From: Candidula unifasciata
Taxonomy: Eukaryota > Mollusca > Gastropoda > Stylommatophora > Geomitridae
NCBI GenBank assembly: GCA_905116865.2
Contig: CAJHNH020000494.1
Coordinates: 512,428-576,427 of the forward strand
Length of the DNA: 64,000 nt
Reading direction: 5' to 3'
Positions 63,803 through 64,000 of the stretch are shown piece by piece. The stretch's first letter is position 1. Every line of letters begins with the position of its first letter. The notes beneath the pieces were generated by a model that ran no database searches, was not told where the DNA came from, and saw nothing but the letters and a program-made list of their open reading frames with translations. The position numbers and the translations under genes were made by a program.

Positions 63803-64000
63803 GGCGGCCCGTGGGCCAAATTTGGCCCACAGAGAGCTAGCAAGTGGCCCGCAGATCACATGTCAACTGTACTGTACTGGTTAGTTGCGTATCCTTTACA
63901 GGAAGTTGCAGAACCAACCCCAACAGCTCCCGGCTGTTGTGTGGTTTTTCTATGCATATTTACGTCCATTGTTTTCTGTTCGGTCGGCTTTCTTGATACC
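63803..64000. mobile_element. hAT-like repeat fragment then SINE family VII (cut by window end)
   Basis: CAGGCGGCCCGTGGGCCAAATTTGGCCC matches in part the insert at 19424. From 63879, TTGCGTATCCTTTACAGGA is the family VII body as at 59929. Confidence 0.6.

Overview
The window is nuclear DNA of a complex animal: intron-rich genes with GT-AG splice sites, an AT-leaning composition, and very many dispersed repeats. The repeat set (APE-RT-RNaseH LINEs with short tandem tails, several tRNA-headed SINE families, foldback and hAT-like MITEs, a mariner relic) and the protein similarities fit a lophotrochozoan invertebrate. A mollusc is my best guess, from the overall look rather than from a diagnostic marker.

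Host genes. (1) 19-3988, minus strand: the first two exons of an SLC7A6OS/Iwr1-like gene (RNA polymerase II nuclear import factor). Its 3' part runs off the left edge, and its 3.25-kb intron is full of foldback MITEs. (2) 11320-49898, plus strand: a complete ANKS6 orthologue (ankyrin-repeat and SAM-domain ciliary protein, nephrocystin-16). I assembled it from 19 coding exons whose splice phases all agree, giving 847 or 849 residues depending on one tandem acceptor. ANKS6 and SLC7A6OS lie head to head, with a 4-kb LINE between them. (3) 61624-62106, minus strand: the terminal exon of an unidentified single-pass membrane protein with a Thr/Ser-rich ectodomain; its upstream exons are not in view or not recognised.

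Layout. 1-4.1 kb: SLC7A6OS 5' part with MITEs carrying telomere-like cores. 4.1-8.1 kb: near-full-length but frame-broken LINE with a 12-bp target-site duplication. 8.1-11.1 kb: LINE and SINE debris and a MITE nested in an old LINE. 11.3-49.9 kb: ANKS6, whose introns hold minisatellites, LINE 3' fragments and most of the SINEs. 49.9-61.6 kb: repeat-rich intergenic DNA with long (TA)n and (GA)n tracts, a 359-bp tandem duplication and a cluster of one SINE-like family. 61.6-64 kb: the membrane-protein exon, two minisatellites and more SINE/LINE pieces.

Most notable is a 49-bp tandem array at the 3' end of ANKS6 exon 6. Each unit copies the exon end plus its splice donor, so eight consecutive near-identical donors stand in a row, and only the first leads to an open frame. 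I found no evidence of a wholly new biological system. The other points of interest are nested transposon insertions with readable target-site duplications, inverted SINE pairs around ANKS6 exons, and SINEs that share a body but differ in tRNA-like head. All alignments were made by eye; family names for repeats are provisional.
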